Of a DNA stretch of 33,229 nucleotides, positions 9,539 to 18,203 are shown piece by piece. Each line of letters opens with the position of its first letter. Positions within the stretch are counted from its first letter, which is position 1. The notes below the pieces were generated by a model that worked only from the letters and a program-made list of their open reading frames with translations, had not been told where the DNA came from and did no database searches. Location: the NCBI GenBank assembly GCA_030640625.1, contig DAOWJB010000154.1:1-33229 (forward strand), written 5' to 3'. Source of the DNA: Bacteroides sp. (GTDB taxonomy: Bacteria; Bacteroidota; Bacteroidia; Bacteroidales; SM23-62). The translations under genes and the position numbers were made by a program.

Positions 9539-11278
9539 CTAAACAATTACAGATTTTGCCAGGAGTGCCTTCATCTTATCTATCAGCACATCAACCTGGA
9601 AGGGTTTGCTGATGTAATCATCCATGCCTACCGCAAGACAGGCTTCACGGTCGCCGGCCATAGCATTCGCCGTAATGGCAATAATAGGTGTGAATGAATT
9701 CGAACTGGTCTCTATCTCCCTGATCTTTTTGGTTGCCAGGAATCCATCCATGACCGGCATCTGGATATCCATCAAAATAAGGTCATAATTTGAGGTGCCG
9801 AATTTATCCAGTGCCTCTTTACCGTTAAGGGCCAGATCGATGTTTTTAACGAGAGGCTCCAGGCTTAACACGACAATCCTCTGGTTGATCAGGTTATCCT
9901 CAACCAGTAGTATATTGGCATCTTTCAACTCCACCTTCCTGGTTGTCCTGATATCCTCCACACCGAAGTATAATCCGGTTACGCCCTTTTTAAGTTTTTT
10001 ATCACTCTTATCGAAGACCAGATCAAAGTTAAATAAGGTATGATTCTCAAAAGTTTCAATAACCAGTTCACCCCCAAGCATATCCACAAATTTTTCAGGT
10101 ATACTCAGATCTAGCTGTTCTACCGGTACCGGAAGTTTGCATTTTGCTTTGGTACCATCTTCCCGGCCCTTGCCAGCAGGTTTTAGGGCAAGACAGGCCA
10201 GTATTTTAAATCTAAGGGTAAGTTTGGCATCTGTCTCCCGGTAATTAAAAATCTTGATCTGAATGTTCATCTGATGATTGGCCTTGCCCTGTTTAAGGAT
10301 GTTTTCCACCAGGTTAAGGAACAATTGCTTTATCCTGATAGGATCGCCCATAACCTGGTTGGACAAGGTGGCATCCTGTTCCAGGGAGACATCCAGCCCT
10401 TCATATTCTGAGGCAGAAAACAACTGCAGGATGTTCTCTATAGCGGAGGACAGGTCAAAGGAGACGCTGGCCTCTCTCACACTTTGAAGATCAATATTGG
10501 ATACCTTAACGATGTTATTAATAGCCTCCACCAGATTATTGGTTGAGGCCAGTATGGTATTGATCAGATCTCTTTGTTCATCTGTCAATTGTGATTTACT
10601 GACCAGATTACTTACCAGGGTGATATTGTTCAGGGAGGTTCTAAGCTGATGAGAAAGTTTTGAAATGAACTCGTCTCTGGAGCGGGATTCAAAAGCGGCA
10701 TCCTCCAGGGCTTTATCCAGCTTCTGGACATTATGCACGCGCAGGTACTCAAAAGTATAAACCAGTATGTAAATCCCAAGGTATGTAAAGAGATACCTCG
10801 TACTGAATGTAGACTCATAATCAACTTGCACAAAAGGAAGGCTGCCAAATAATACAATCCCTAACAGGAGCATGAAAACCAGGGAGGCAATGCTTCCCCG
10901 CTTAAGTCCAAACAGGATAAGTGCAATGATAGGAAATGTCAGTCCCCATAAATATCCGGTTGAAATGGTTCCTCCATGGATGAGAATGATTAGCAACAGA
11001 CAGGCCATCATTCCGAGCAGAAAAGAAACAGCATGCTGAATCCGTTGGGTCCGTATCAGGTAGATAGTATTGAGTAGGGTAAAGGCGCTGGCAGTAAACA
11101 AGATAAGGGAGAGCCAGTATAGCTGGTTAAAAAGCCCAATGATAGCAAATCCGACAAAAAATATGATCCCCAGAGAACTAAAAATATTGGTTAGCAGGAT
11201 GCGTGATTGTATCTGAGGGTCTGTTTTTTCGATTAATCCGAAAGAGAAAAATTTAAATATTTTCTCTTGAGTAAGCAT
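9539..11278 (-). CDS. membrane hybrid histidine kinase with degenerate ATP-binding domain and C-terminal receiver
   Basis: The 579-residue protein has about six membrane helices (residues 28-178), a short coiled coil, a HisKA domain with His210 in SKLSHQLRTSLNNI (the usual Pro of the H box is Ser), a HATPase-like region (about 300-425) and a receiver domain (about 453-575). The receiver is intact: VEDN at 459-462, phospho-acceptor Asp504 in LILMDIQMPVMDG, and Lys558 in DDYISKPF. In the ATPase region the N box is partly kept (Asn322 in LNLVEN), but no DxGxG G1 box or GTGLGL G2 box can be found; the sequence passes through LACLALKPAGKGRED to a recognisable MLGGELVIET end. Kinase activity is therefore doubtful. 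It lies 8 bp from the convergent propeller-phosphatase gene. A DNA-binding output is absent. Confidence 0.88.
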   Translation of the reverse strand: MLTQEKIFKFFSFGLIEKTDPQIQSRILLTNIFSSLGIIFFVGFAIIGLFNQLYWLSLILFTASAFTLLNTIYLIRTQRIQHAVSFLLGMMACLLLIILIHGGTISTGYLWGLTFPIIALILFGLKRGSIASLVFMLLLGIVLFGSLPFVQVDYESTFSTRYLFTYLGIYILVYTFEYLRVHNVQKLDKALEDAAFESRSRDEFISKLSHQLRTSLNNITLVSNLVSKSQLTDEQRDLINTILASTNNLVEAINNIVKVSNIDLQSVREASVSFDLSSAIENILQLFSASEYEGLDVSLEQDATLSNQVMGDPIRIKQLFLNLVENILKQGKANHQMNIQIKIFNYRETDAKLTLRFKILACLALKPAGKGREDGTKAKCKLPVPVEQLDLSIPEKFVDMLGGELVIETFENHTLFNFDLVFDKSDKKLKKGVTGLYFGVEDIRTTRKVELKDANILLVEDNLINQRIVVLSLEPLVKNIDLALNGKEALDKFGTSNYDLILMDIQMPVMDGFLATKKIREIETSSNSFTPIIAITANAMAGDREACLAVGMDDYISKPFQVDVLIDKMKALLAKSVIV

Positions 11279-11300
11279 TAATTCGTGGACTTTTTATGCG

Positions 11301-11308
11301 TAAATTTG
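11301..11308 (+). promoter_or_regulatory. candidate -7 promoter box for the secreted protein-hisS-hutH operon
   Basis: TAAATTTG is a perfect match to the Bacteroidota TAnnTTTG box, on the plus strand in the 185-bp divergent gap, about 155 bp before the first gene at 11464. No clear -33 TTG lies about 20 bp upstream, so confidence is limited. If real, it implies a long 5' leader; no strong structure was seen in that leader beyond a 5-bp stem near 11374. Confidence 0.35.
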
Positions 11309-11463
11309 CAGATGGCTGATAAACAGATTTGTTCATAAATATACACAAAAAAACAATCTACGCGAAAAGCCTAATATGATTCTTATCATTTCAGATAATA
11401 CCCCGGATAATGGAACGTTGTTTGTTTGTGTTAATATGATTTGTTAAAAGAATATTTATAATT

Positions 11464-12174
11464 ATGGATAAGACAAGATACATGCGTTGGGTAGGTGTAT
11501 TGGCAGTGTTAGCTGTCTGGTTCGTTCCCCTGGGCATATTCGCACAGTCTGAACCAGATACACTGAACATGATCAGATATACCCCGGAGTTCGAATTCCG
11601 GGATGGAATATTTCTCAATCACCAGCAGATGAGGAACAATGCCCCAATTCCCAAGTCAAGAGTCATTACCAACGTGGACTATGATGACAGGGAGTATTTT
11701 ACCAAAGTACTTGAAAATAAAACATTGTTGTTTTATGATCACCTGGGGATGAAGCAGGAAGTAAGGTCAAAGGATGTTTGGGGATTCAGCAGGAACGGGA
11801 TATTGTACATTGCGATTGATGATAAGTATCACCGGATAACCATCGTAGGTAAAATCTGTCATTTTGTGGCGACTATTACTACCTATGATTCAAGATATTA
11901 TGATCCATATTATTATAATCCATATGATTATTATTATCGATATGGGGGATATCCCTCAAATTATTCTTCCTCTGAGATGAGACAATACCTTCTGGATTTT
12001 GAAGGAGGCAAGGTGTATGATTATGATGTAGAGGCCCTTGAGGTCATGCTTATGAAAGACCCGGAACTGCATGATGAGTTTATACAGCTGAGGAAAAAGA
12101 AAAGACGGCAATTAAAGTTCCTGTACCTCAGGAAATTTAACGAACGAAATCCTTTATACATACCCAAACTCTAA
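11464..12174 (+). CDS. secreted tyrosine-rich protein of unknown function
   Basis: This 236-residue protein has a signal peptide (residues 1-28: positive start, hydrophobic core VGVLAVLAVWFVPLGIFA, then Q). The mature part has no domain I can name. Its standout feature is a run at residues 141-167 in which 13 of 27 residues are Tyr, interspersed with Asp, Pro, Asn and Arg, encoded by AT-rich repeats of TAT. A basic segment (LRKKKRRQLKF) and the ending IPKL follow. It is followed after 13 bp by another secreted protein, and then hisS, so it probably opens a four-gene operon. Cell-envelope location is inferred from the signal peptide only. Confidence 0.75.
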   Translation: MDKTRYMRWVGVLAVLAVWFVPLGIFAQSEPDTLNMIRYTPEFEFRDGIFLNHQQMRNNAPIPKSRVITNVDYDDREYFTKVLENKTLLFYDHLGMKQEVRSKDVWGFSRNGILYIAIDDKYHRITIVGKICHFVATITTYDSRYYDPYYYNPYDYYYRYGGYPSNYSSSEMRQYLLDFEGGKVYDYDVEALEVMLMKDPELHDEFIQLRKKKRRQLKFLYLRKFNERNPLYIPKL

Positions 12175-12187
12175 CATTACGAAACCC

Positions 12188-13030
12188 ATGCAAAGAACAG
12201 TTTTATTTATCTTACTGGTAAGTTCCTCTTTACTGGTCAGTGCGCAGTATGTGCCAACAACTGAAGATCTGGACCATTTTATGAAGACCAAAACACTGGT
12301 TGTCAGGGATAAAAACCCCCTGAATACCTTTGATGCTGAAATTGAAGAAGTTATGGCGCAGGAGTGGAACATCACAGAATATGAGATCATTCCATTTTCC
12401 GAATTCGAGGAAAAGAGAATGAATCCGGATTATTCTTTCCTGTTTCTTACTACAGTAGTTTTTGAAAAGGATAAACTAAATGCTAAATACAGGTTCCTGA
12501 ATGTCTCCATGGGAGGGGATTATTTTCACCTGAACATGATGCCTGACCTGGTATCTGTACCGGTGGCTTATGCCAATGTAGAGGATGAGTCATATAATTA
12601 TAAGCTCGGGATACTTGTGCGTTTTATCCAGCAGCATCTCAGACTGATCCATAAACATCCCGAGATTATTTCAGCCAATGTTTTTAAGCAATACAATGAT
12701 AATATGAAGGATGTGAAGCAAAAAACATTGTACCTGTTGGAAAACGAAATGGCCAATGATATTAATTCAGCCGCAAAGATCAGGGATATCTATCCGTATA
12801 AATTCAAGCTGGTCAGCAGGGAAGATATCCGTCAGGCTATTCAGGACAGGGATGATGATGTGGTTTTTCTGCATAAGGTGGGACCGGAGGGCACCAGGCT
12901 TGAGGCCAGATGTTACAAGGTCCTTATTGGAGCGGATGATGCCAGCTTCTATTATTTCGATTATCATATGATCAGTGACAAAAAACCGGATGGCTTCCTG
13001 TCAAAGGACCTGAAGAAGATCCGCAAATAG
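12188..13030 (+). CDS. secreted protein of unknown function upstream of hisS
   Basis: This 280-residue protein starts with a clear signal peptide ([18 protein letters not shown], cleavage after about residue 19). No lipobox is seen. The mature protein is mixed alpha/beta by composition, with a charged, Met- and Asp-rich sequence and only one Cys; I recognise no catalytic motif. The stop TAG overlaps the hisS GTG start by one base (TAGTG), which suggests translational coupling with hisS. A periplasmic or outer-membrane-associated role is an inference. Confidence 0.75.
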   Translation: MQRTVLFILLVSSSLLVSAQYVPTTEDLDHFMKTKTLVVRDKNPLNTFDAEIEEVMAQEWNITEYEIIPFSEFEEKRMNPDYSFLFLTTVVFEKDKLNAKYRFLNVSMGGDYFHLNMMPDLVSVPVAYANVEDESYNYKLGILVRFIQQHLRLIHKHPEIISANVFKQYNDNMKDVKQKTLYLLENEMANDINSAAKIRDIYPYKFKLVSREDIRQAIQDRDDDVVFLHKVGPEGTRLEARCYKVLIGADDASFYYFDYHMISDKKPDGFLSKDLKKIRK

Positions 13031-14403
13031 TGAAGAAAGTTAATATACCCAAGGGGACCCGCGATTATTCTCCCGATGCCATGGCACGCCGTAGATATAT
13101 TTTCAACACGATTGAGAAGGTCTTCCGGCTTTATGGGTATCAACCCATTGAAACCCCGGCCATGGAGAACCTGGATACCCTGCTTGGGAAATATGGAGAA
13201 GAAGGTGACAAGCTCCTTTTCAAGATCCTGAATTCTGGTAATTTTCTTTCAGGGGTGGAGGATGAACAAGTACAGCAGAAGGATGTAGCAAGACTGTCCG
13301 CACTGATCTGTGAAAAAGGCCTTCGTTATGACCTTACCGTACCATTTGCCAGATATGTGGTACAACACAGGAACGAAATAAACTTTCCTTTCAAACGGTA
13401 TCAGATACAACCGGTATGGCGGGCCGACCGTCCCCAAAAAGGACGGTACCGGGAATTCTATCAATGCGATGTGGACATCATCGGAAGCAGGTCCCTGCTG
13501 AATGAACTCGAATTGATCGAGATTATAGACAGGGTTTTTGAAAAGTTCGAGATCAATATTAATATCAGGACCAATAACCGGAAAATCCTGGCAGGAATTG
13601 CAGAGCTTATCGGAGCGCGGGACCACCTTACTGACATTACTGTGGCACTCGATAAGATCGAAAAGATAGGCACCGAACAGGTGAATGAGGAACTTAGATC
13701 CCGTGGACTGTCTGCAGAGGCCGTAGACAAACTGCAACCGATCATCCACATTTCGGGGGATCATTCCGAAAAACTTAATACACTGAAAAATAGATTGTCC
13801 GACAGTGAGACTGGTATCCAGGGAGTAAATGAGATGATCACGCTCTTTAATTATCTTGAGGACCAGAACCTTAAGTCAGAGGTGGAACTGGACCTGACAT
13901 TGGCCAGGGGCTTGAATTATTATACCGGGGCGATCATCGAAGTCCTGGCCAGTGATGTACAGATCGGCAGCATTTGCGGCGGAGGGCGTTATGATGATCT
14001 GACGGGGATATTCGGACTGGAAGATGTATCAGGTGTAGGGGTATCATTTGGCGCAGACAGGATCTATGATGTTCTCTATCAACTGGACCTGTATCCGGAT
14101 GAAGTAATTACCGGAACCCGTGTCCTGTTTATCAATTTCGGGTCAAACGAGGAGAAATATATTTTGTCTGTGCTGCCTGCATTCAGGAGGGCCGGCATTG
14201 AGACAGAGATGTATCCTGACCATGCAAAACTGAAAAAACAGATGAGCTATGCCAACAGCAAAGGTATTCCCTTTGTTGTCCTGGTGGGAGAGGATGAAAT
14301 TCAAAAGAACGTTCTCACAATCAAAGACATGGATACGGGCAAGCAAGAAGAACTGACAACGGAAAAGGCCATCCGGCACGTATTGGGGGCGCATCATGAA
14401 TGA
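13030..14403 (+). CDS. hisS: histidine-tRNA ligase
   Basis: This 457-residue class II aminoacyl-tRNA synthetase charges tRNA-His. It begins [14 protein letters not shown], the usual N-terminus, and uses a GTG start at 13030 that overlaps the preceding stop. Motif 2 lies in [19 protein letters not shown] (about 127-145), the histidine-binding motif in [15 protein letters not shown] (about 294-308), and the motif 3 region in [13 protein letters not shown]. The C-terminal anticodon-binding domain spans about 360-455. Length is slightly longer than the E. coli enzyme (424) and typical for this phylum. Its last 8 bases overlap the start of hutH. It is expected to be cytoplasmic and dimeric. Confidence 0.96.
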   Translation: MKKVNIPKGTRDYSPDAMARRRYIFNTIEKVFRLYGYQPIETPAMENLDTLLGKYGEEGDKLLFKILNSGNFLSGVEDEQVQQKDVARLSALICEKGLRYDLTVPFARYVVQHRNEINFPFKRYQIQPVWRADRPQKGRYREFYQCDVDIIGSRSLLNELELIEIIDRVFEKFEININIRTNNRKILAGIAELIGARDHLTDITVALDKIEKIGTEQVNEELRSRGLSAEAVDKLQPIIHISGDHSEKLNTLKNRLSDSETGIQGVNEMITLFNYLEDQNLKSEVELDLTLARGLNYYTGAIIEVLASDVQIGSICGGGRYDDLTGIFGLEDVSGVGVSFGADRIYDVLYQLDLYPDEVITGTRVLFINFGSNEEKYILSVLPAFRRAGIETEMYPDHAKLKKQMSYANSKGIPFVVLVGEDEIQKNVLTIKDMDTGKQEELTTEKAIRHVLGAHHE

Positions 14404-15904
14404 AAATATACATAAGATTTCTCCGGACGAGTTGGAATTTGACAGGATCCGGCAGATATTGAGGGATGGACTGGAGATTGAACTTTCTGAAAGATCAGTT
14501 GAACTGGTACAGAAATGTCGCATATACCTGGATCGGAAACTGGAGGATACAAAAGAGCCGCTCTACGGGATCAATACGGGATTCGGATCATTGCATGACA
14601 GGTTGATCTCACATGAAGATCTGGGGATACTGCAGCGAAACCTGGTGCTTTCACATGCATGCGGTCAGGGTGATGAAATTCCCCGTGAGATTACCAGGTT
14701 GATGTTATTTCTGAAGATCCAATCGCTTGCCTATGGTAATTCAGGAGTTCAATTATCCACGATTCAAAGGCTTGTGGAATTTTTCAATCAGCGGGTCACT
14801 CCCGTGGTTTATCAGTATGGCTCTCTCGGAGCTTCGGGCGATCTGGCACCACTGGCACATCTCAGTCTCCCGCTGATAGGGGAAGGGGAAGTTTATTTTA
14901 ATGGGAAGAAGAAACCGGTAGATTCCGTACTGAATGAATTACAAATGGAACCGGTGACTCTCGCTTCTAAAGAGGGACTTGCCCTGTTGAACGGTACCCA
15001 GTTTATGAGTGCATTCGGAGTACATTGCTGCCTGAGGGTCTTTAAACTATCTCAACTGGCGGATATAATTGCTGCCCTGTCACTCGAGGCATTTGATGGC
15101 AGGATCGAACCATTCCATCCATTGGTGCAGGAGATAAGGCCACACCAGGGGCAGATCAAAACAGCCCGAAGGATACGTTACATACTCAAGGGAAGCGAAC
15201 TAATGAACCAGTCCAAGAAACATGTCCAGGATCCTTATTCCTTCCGCTGTATTCCACAGGTCCACGGGGCTTCCAAGGACTCTATCAATTATGTCGCCTA
15301 CGTTTTTAAAAATGAGATCAATTCTGTAACTGACAATCCGACCATCTTTCCGGATGAGGACCTGATCATATCCGCCGGCAATTTTCATGGACAACCCCTG
15401 GCCCTTGCATTGGATAATCTCTGCATTGCCATGTCTGAACTGGGGAATATCTCTGAAAGGCGAACCTACCAGTTGCTGGGCGGGCACCGGGGATTGCCAC
15501 CATTCCTGGTCGCACAACCTGGTTTGAATTCCGGATTTATGATCCCCCAATATACCGCCGCGGCCATGGTGAGCCATAACAAACAATTGTCCACACCGGC
15601 TTCGGTTGATTCCATTGAGTCAAGCGCGGGACAGGAGGATCATGTGAGCATGGGGGCCAATGCTGCCATCCAATGCTACCAGGTATTGCTCAACCTGGAA
15701 AGAATCCTTGCCATTGAACTTTTTAATGCTGCACAGGCACTGGATTTCCGAAGACCTGCCAAATCTTCCCCTTACCTTGAGAACTTCTTCGGGCAATACA
15801 GGGAAAGGGTTAAATTCGTTGATGATGACCGCATTTTTTACCCGGATATGAACGAAAGCGTGAAGTTTCTACAGGAAGTTGAACTGAACCTGCCGGTAGA
15901 ATAA
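14396..15904 (+). CDS. hutH: histidine ammonia-lyase
   Basis: This 502-residue enzyme removes ammonia from L-histidine to give urocanate. The MIO cofactor is formed from Ala146-Ser147-Gly148 in [15 protein letters not shown]. Tyr57 in YGINTGFG is the catalytic-loop tyrosine. His87 in LVLSHACG and Glu414 in [12 protein letters not shown] are the residues that favour histidine over tyrosine or phenylalanine in this family, so HAL is preferred over TAL or PAL. The ATG lies inside the end of hisS (8-bp overlap), so the enzymes that charge and degrade histidine are co-expressed. No hutU, hutI or ftcD is in the window, so the degradation pathway cannot be confirmed here. The gene ends upstream of an inverted repeat. 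Confidence 0.92.
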   Translation: MNENIHKISPDELEFDRIRQILRDGLEIELSERSVELVQKCRIYLDRKLEDTKEPLYGINTGFGSLHDRLISHEDLGILQRNLVLSHACGQGDEIPREITRLMLFLKIQSLAYGNSGVQLSTIQRLVEFFNQRVTPVVYQYGSLGASGDLAPLAHLSLPLIGEGEVYFNGKKKPVDSVLNELQMEPVTLASKEGLALLNGTQFMSAFGVHCCLRVFKLSQLADIIAALSLEAFDGRIEPFHPLVQEIRPHQGQIKTARRIRYILKGSELMNQSKKHVQDPYSFRCIPQVHGASKDSINYVAYVFKNEINSVTDNPTIFPDEDLIISAGNFHGQPLALALDNLCIAMSELGNISERRTYQLLGGHRGLPPFLVAQPGLNSGFMIPQYTAAAMVSHNKQLSTPASVDSIESSAGQEDHVSMGANAAIQCYQVLLNLERILAIELFNAAQALDFRRPAKSSPYLENFFGQYRERVKFVDDDRIFYPDMNESVKFLQEVELNLPVE

Positions 15905-15952
15905 TAATCTGCACCAAGCAATCTCAAAACTCATATATTTTGTCATTTATAC

Positions 15953-16028
15953 TTTTCAAGGATGTTAAATCGTCGCTGATTTTTGTGCACGCATAAAAAA
16001 TAGGCTCCTTTTTTAACATCCTTGAAAA
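15953..16028. repeat. perfect 17-bp inverted repeat between hutH and the permease gene
   Basis: The arms TTTTCAAGGATGTTAAA (15953-15969) and TTTAACATCCTTGAAAA (16012-16028) are exact reverse complements around a 42-nt spacer, and imperfect pairing continues outward for two to three more bases. It lies between two genes that converge. There is no T-run directly after either arm, so it is not a classic intrinsic terminator, although the stem could still end transcription from both sides. A small mobile-element remnant or a protein-binding site are alternatives. No target-site duplication was recognised. Confidence 0.7.
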
Positions 16029-16053
16029 AGTTAAAACATTATATAATAGGCTG

Positions 16054-17382
16054 TTATGAGGCAACTTGTTGCTGGCTTTTATGCTTCAGCCAGAGCCAAA
16101 GCAGAAATCCCATTGCAGCTGTGATGATGCCGGCAAATGATTCGAAGGGGCGGTAAATCAGGCCATAGATCATTATCCAGGTATTGATCACAAGGAATAT
16201 CACGGGCAGGAGGGGATAGGGCCGGATCCTGTAAATGTCATCTCTGCTGGATTTATTTCTTTCTCGATACAGGATCATGCCCAGGACCGCGAGCAGGGTC
16301 ATCAGGTTCAGGGTAAATCCTATATAGGTGATCATCTGTTCAAAGGTTGAGGTAATCACATAAACAATGGCAATACCAGCCTGGATATAGATGGCGCGGG
16401 CAGGTGTATCCTGGGTGGATGTATGCGAAAACCAGCGGATCCCGGGGTAATCTTCTCCCATGACCTGGGTGACCCTCGGACCAGTAATGATCAGGGAGCT
16501 CACGGTAGAGAACAACAGAAGGCTGAACAACAGGCCCATTACCCGGCCTGCGTTGACACCGAGAACCTGCTGTCCGAAGAGATAACCAATCTCAATTCTA
16601 CCGGCCATGGTCCCCAAGGGTATAATTTTTAAAAAGACATAGGTGATCCCCATATACAGAAGTGTTACCAGCAGGGTCCCCAGGATCAGGCTGATCGGGA
16701 TATTCCTGCCCGGTTTGTCCATCTCCCCGATGATATAGGCGGCTGCATTCCACCCGGAATAAGCAAAACTGACAAAGAAGATGGCAATGGCGAAAGCTGG
16801 ACTGATAATCTCCTTCAGGGCAGCCCGGTTCGGGGTGAAATCCATGGTCTGGTCAACACTGGATAGGAACCCGGCTAAAATAAACAATATCAACACAAGG
16901 ATCTTCAAGCTGGTCATGATATTCTGAAAGCTTGCGCCGGCCCTCTTATACCTTGCATGAAGCATGGTAAGCAACAGGATCACAGTGATGGAGATGAGAA
17001 GCCTGGCATCGAGGTTGCCGCCGGTGCGGCTTATCCCGACAGCCACCGTCAGGTAAGCGCTGAGAGCAGTAGCAGCGGCAGCAGTGGGAGCGGCAAAACC
17101 GACAATAAAAGAAATCCAGCCGGATATAAATCCAAGGGCTGGATGGTAGATCCTGGAGAGGAAATGATATTCCCCCCCGGAACGTGGCATGGCGGTCCCC
17201 AATTCAGCATACGCCATGGCGCCTATCAGGGCGGAGATCCCGCCTAAAAGCCATAAGAAAAGCAGGGCAAATCCGGTGCGCAGTTCCAAAACCTGGAAGC
17301 CGAGACTGGTAAAGATACCGGTCCCGATCATATTGGCTATAACGATGGAAATGGCAGTATATAAGCCGAATTTGCTCTTCAA
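16054..17382 (-). CDS. APC-family amino acid permease
   Basis: This 442-residue integral membrane protein has about twelve hydrophobic segments. The first helix carries the substrate-binding signature IANMIGTGIFTSLG (GTGIF, about residues 20-24), and the loop after helix 2 reads YAELGTAMPRSGGEYHFL, typical of the amino acid-polyamine-organocation superfamily. Such carriers move amino acids across the inner membrane by proton symport or exchange. The exact substrate cannot be read from sequence. It begins 7 bp after the stop of the isoaspartate methyltransferase gene, so the two form a likely operon. Histidine is a tempting substrate because hutH is next door, but the genes are convergent and this is speculation. 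Confidence 0.88.
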   Translation of the reverse strand: MKSKFGLYTAISIVIANMIGTGIFTSLGFQVLELRTGFALLFLWLLGGISALIGAMAYAELGTAMPRSGGEYHFLSRIYHPALGFISGWISFIVGFAAPTAAAATALSAYLTVAVGISRTGGNLDARLLISITVILLLTMLHARYKRAGASFQNIMTSLKILVLILFILAGFLSSVDQTMDFTPNRAALKEIISPAFAIAIFFVSFAYSGWNAAAYIIGEMDKPGRNIPISLILGTLLVTLLYMGITYVFLKIIPLGTMAGRIEIGYLFGQQVLGVNAGRVMGLLFSLLLFSTVSSLIITGPRVTQVMGEDYPGIRWFSHTSTQDTPARAIYIQAGIAIVYVITSTFEQMITYIGFTLNLMTLLAVLGMILYRERNKSSRDDIYRIRPYPLLPVIFLVINTWIMIYGLIYRPFESFAGIITAAMGFLLWLWLKHKSQQQVAS

Positions 17383-17389
17383 GGGAAGC

Positions 17390-18145
17390 CTATTTGTCGG
17401 GGATGGGATCGGCAGGGTGTATCATGGGAACGAACCTGACCGGAATAATACTTTTACGCTGTATCCCTTTCTTGGTTTTTGTTATTAGTATCAGTTCCTG
17501 GAAATGGCCTCCAACCGGAAGTACCATTCGTCCTCCTACGGCCAGTTGCTCTACCAGTGCTTCCGGGATCTTCGCCGGAGCGGCAGTGATGATGATCCTG
17601 TCAAAAGGTGCGTGTGCTGGCCATCCCTGGTAACCGTCCCCCCATTTTATGACGACATTGTCATATTTCAAATCTTTTAATTTATCAGTTGCCTCCCGGG
17701 CAAGGGCTTCCACTACCTCTATGGAGTAGCAGGTGTCTACGAGGGGGGAGAGAATCGCGGCCTGGTAACCCGATCCTGTGCCAATTTCCAGGACCTTTTC
17801 AGCGCCTGTTAACTGCAGGTATTCGGTCATCAGGGCGACTATATAGGGCTGGGAAATGGTCTGTCCAGAACCGATTGGCAAGGGATTGTCATTATAGGCA
17901 TGATCCCTGAGATGATCGGGGATGAATTCATGCCTGGGTGTATTTTTCATGACACGGATCACATCCGGATCCTTGACGCCCCTGCTGACAATCTGGGATT
18001 CAACCATCCTTTCTGCCCTGCTTTTCCACCAGGGATCACTATCAGGTTGATTTCCATATCCAGGCATTTCGGTCTTCCGTGTTGTTCCGGAGCAGTTCAT
18101 GAACATAACATGAACCAGTAGAAGGTAACAAAAGGTCTTCAGCAT
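17390..18145 (-). CDS. pcm: exported protein-L-isoaspartate O-methyltransferase
   Basis: This 251-residue protein has the full PCMT fold: IGSGQTISQPYIVALM (about 91-106), the SAM-binding motif VLEIGTGSGYQ (118-128), GDGYQGWP (169-176) and IIITAAP (184-190). The enzyme methylates damaged isoaspartyl residues with S-adenosylmethionine, starting their repair. E. coli Pcm is about 208 residues and cytoplasmic; here the N-terminus adds a hydrophobic leader (LLLVHVMFMNC) that looks like a signal peptide, perhaps a lipoprotein one with Cys18, although the lipobox is not canonical. An exported version would need SAM outside the cytoplasm, which is odd. It leads an operon with the downstream permease and has a well-formed promoter at 18173-18203. 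Confidence 0.9.
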   Translation of the reverse strand: MLKTFCYLLLVHVMFMNCSGTTRKTEMPGYGNQPDSDPWWKSRAERMVESQIVSRGVKDPDVIRVMKNTPRHEFIPDHLRDHAYNDNPLPIGSGQTISQPYIVALMTEYLQLTGAEKVLEIGTGSGYQAAILSPLVDTCYSIEVVEALAREATDKLKDLKYDNVVIKWGDGYQGWPAHAPFDRIIITAAPAKIPEALVEQLAVGGRMVLPVGGHFQELILITKTKKGIQRKSIIPVRFVPMIHPADPIPDK

Positions 18146-18172
18146 ATGCCTTTTTTAATTACCGGACATATG

Positions 18173-18203
18173 CAAAAATAAGGCTAAATTTTGAATCATT
18201 CAA
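18173..18203 (-). promoter_or_regulatory. promoter for the pcm-permease operon
   Basis: On the minus strand TATTTTTG (18180-18173) is a perfect TAnnTTTG -7 box, and TTG (18203-18201) lies 20 bp upstream as the -33 element, the spacing expected for the main Bacteroidota sigma factor. The box is about 28 bp before the pcm start codon at 18145. The -33 element overlaps the last codons of the Spy-like gene. Confidence 0.55.

Noticed and set aside
10141-10260. Possible frameshift explaining the missing G boxes of the hybrid kinase
   Set aside because: One alternative frame is closed by a stop and the other gives no convincing DxGxG or GTGLGL; the original frame is open and regains a typical domain end.
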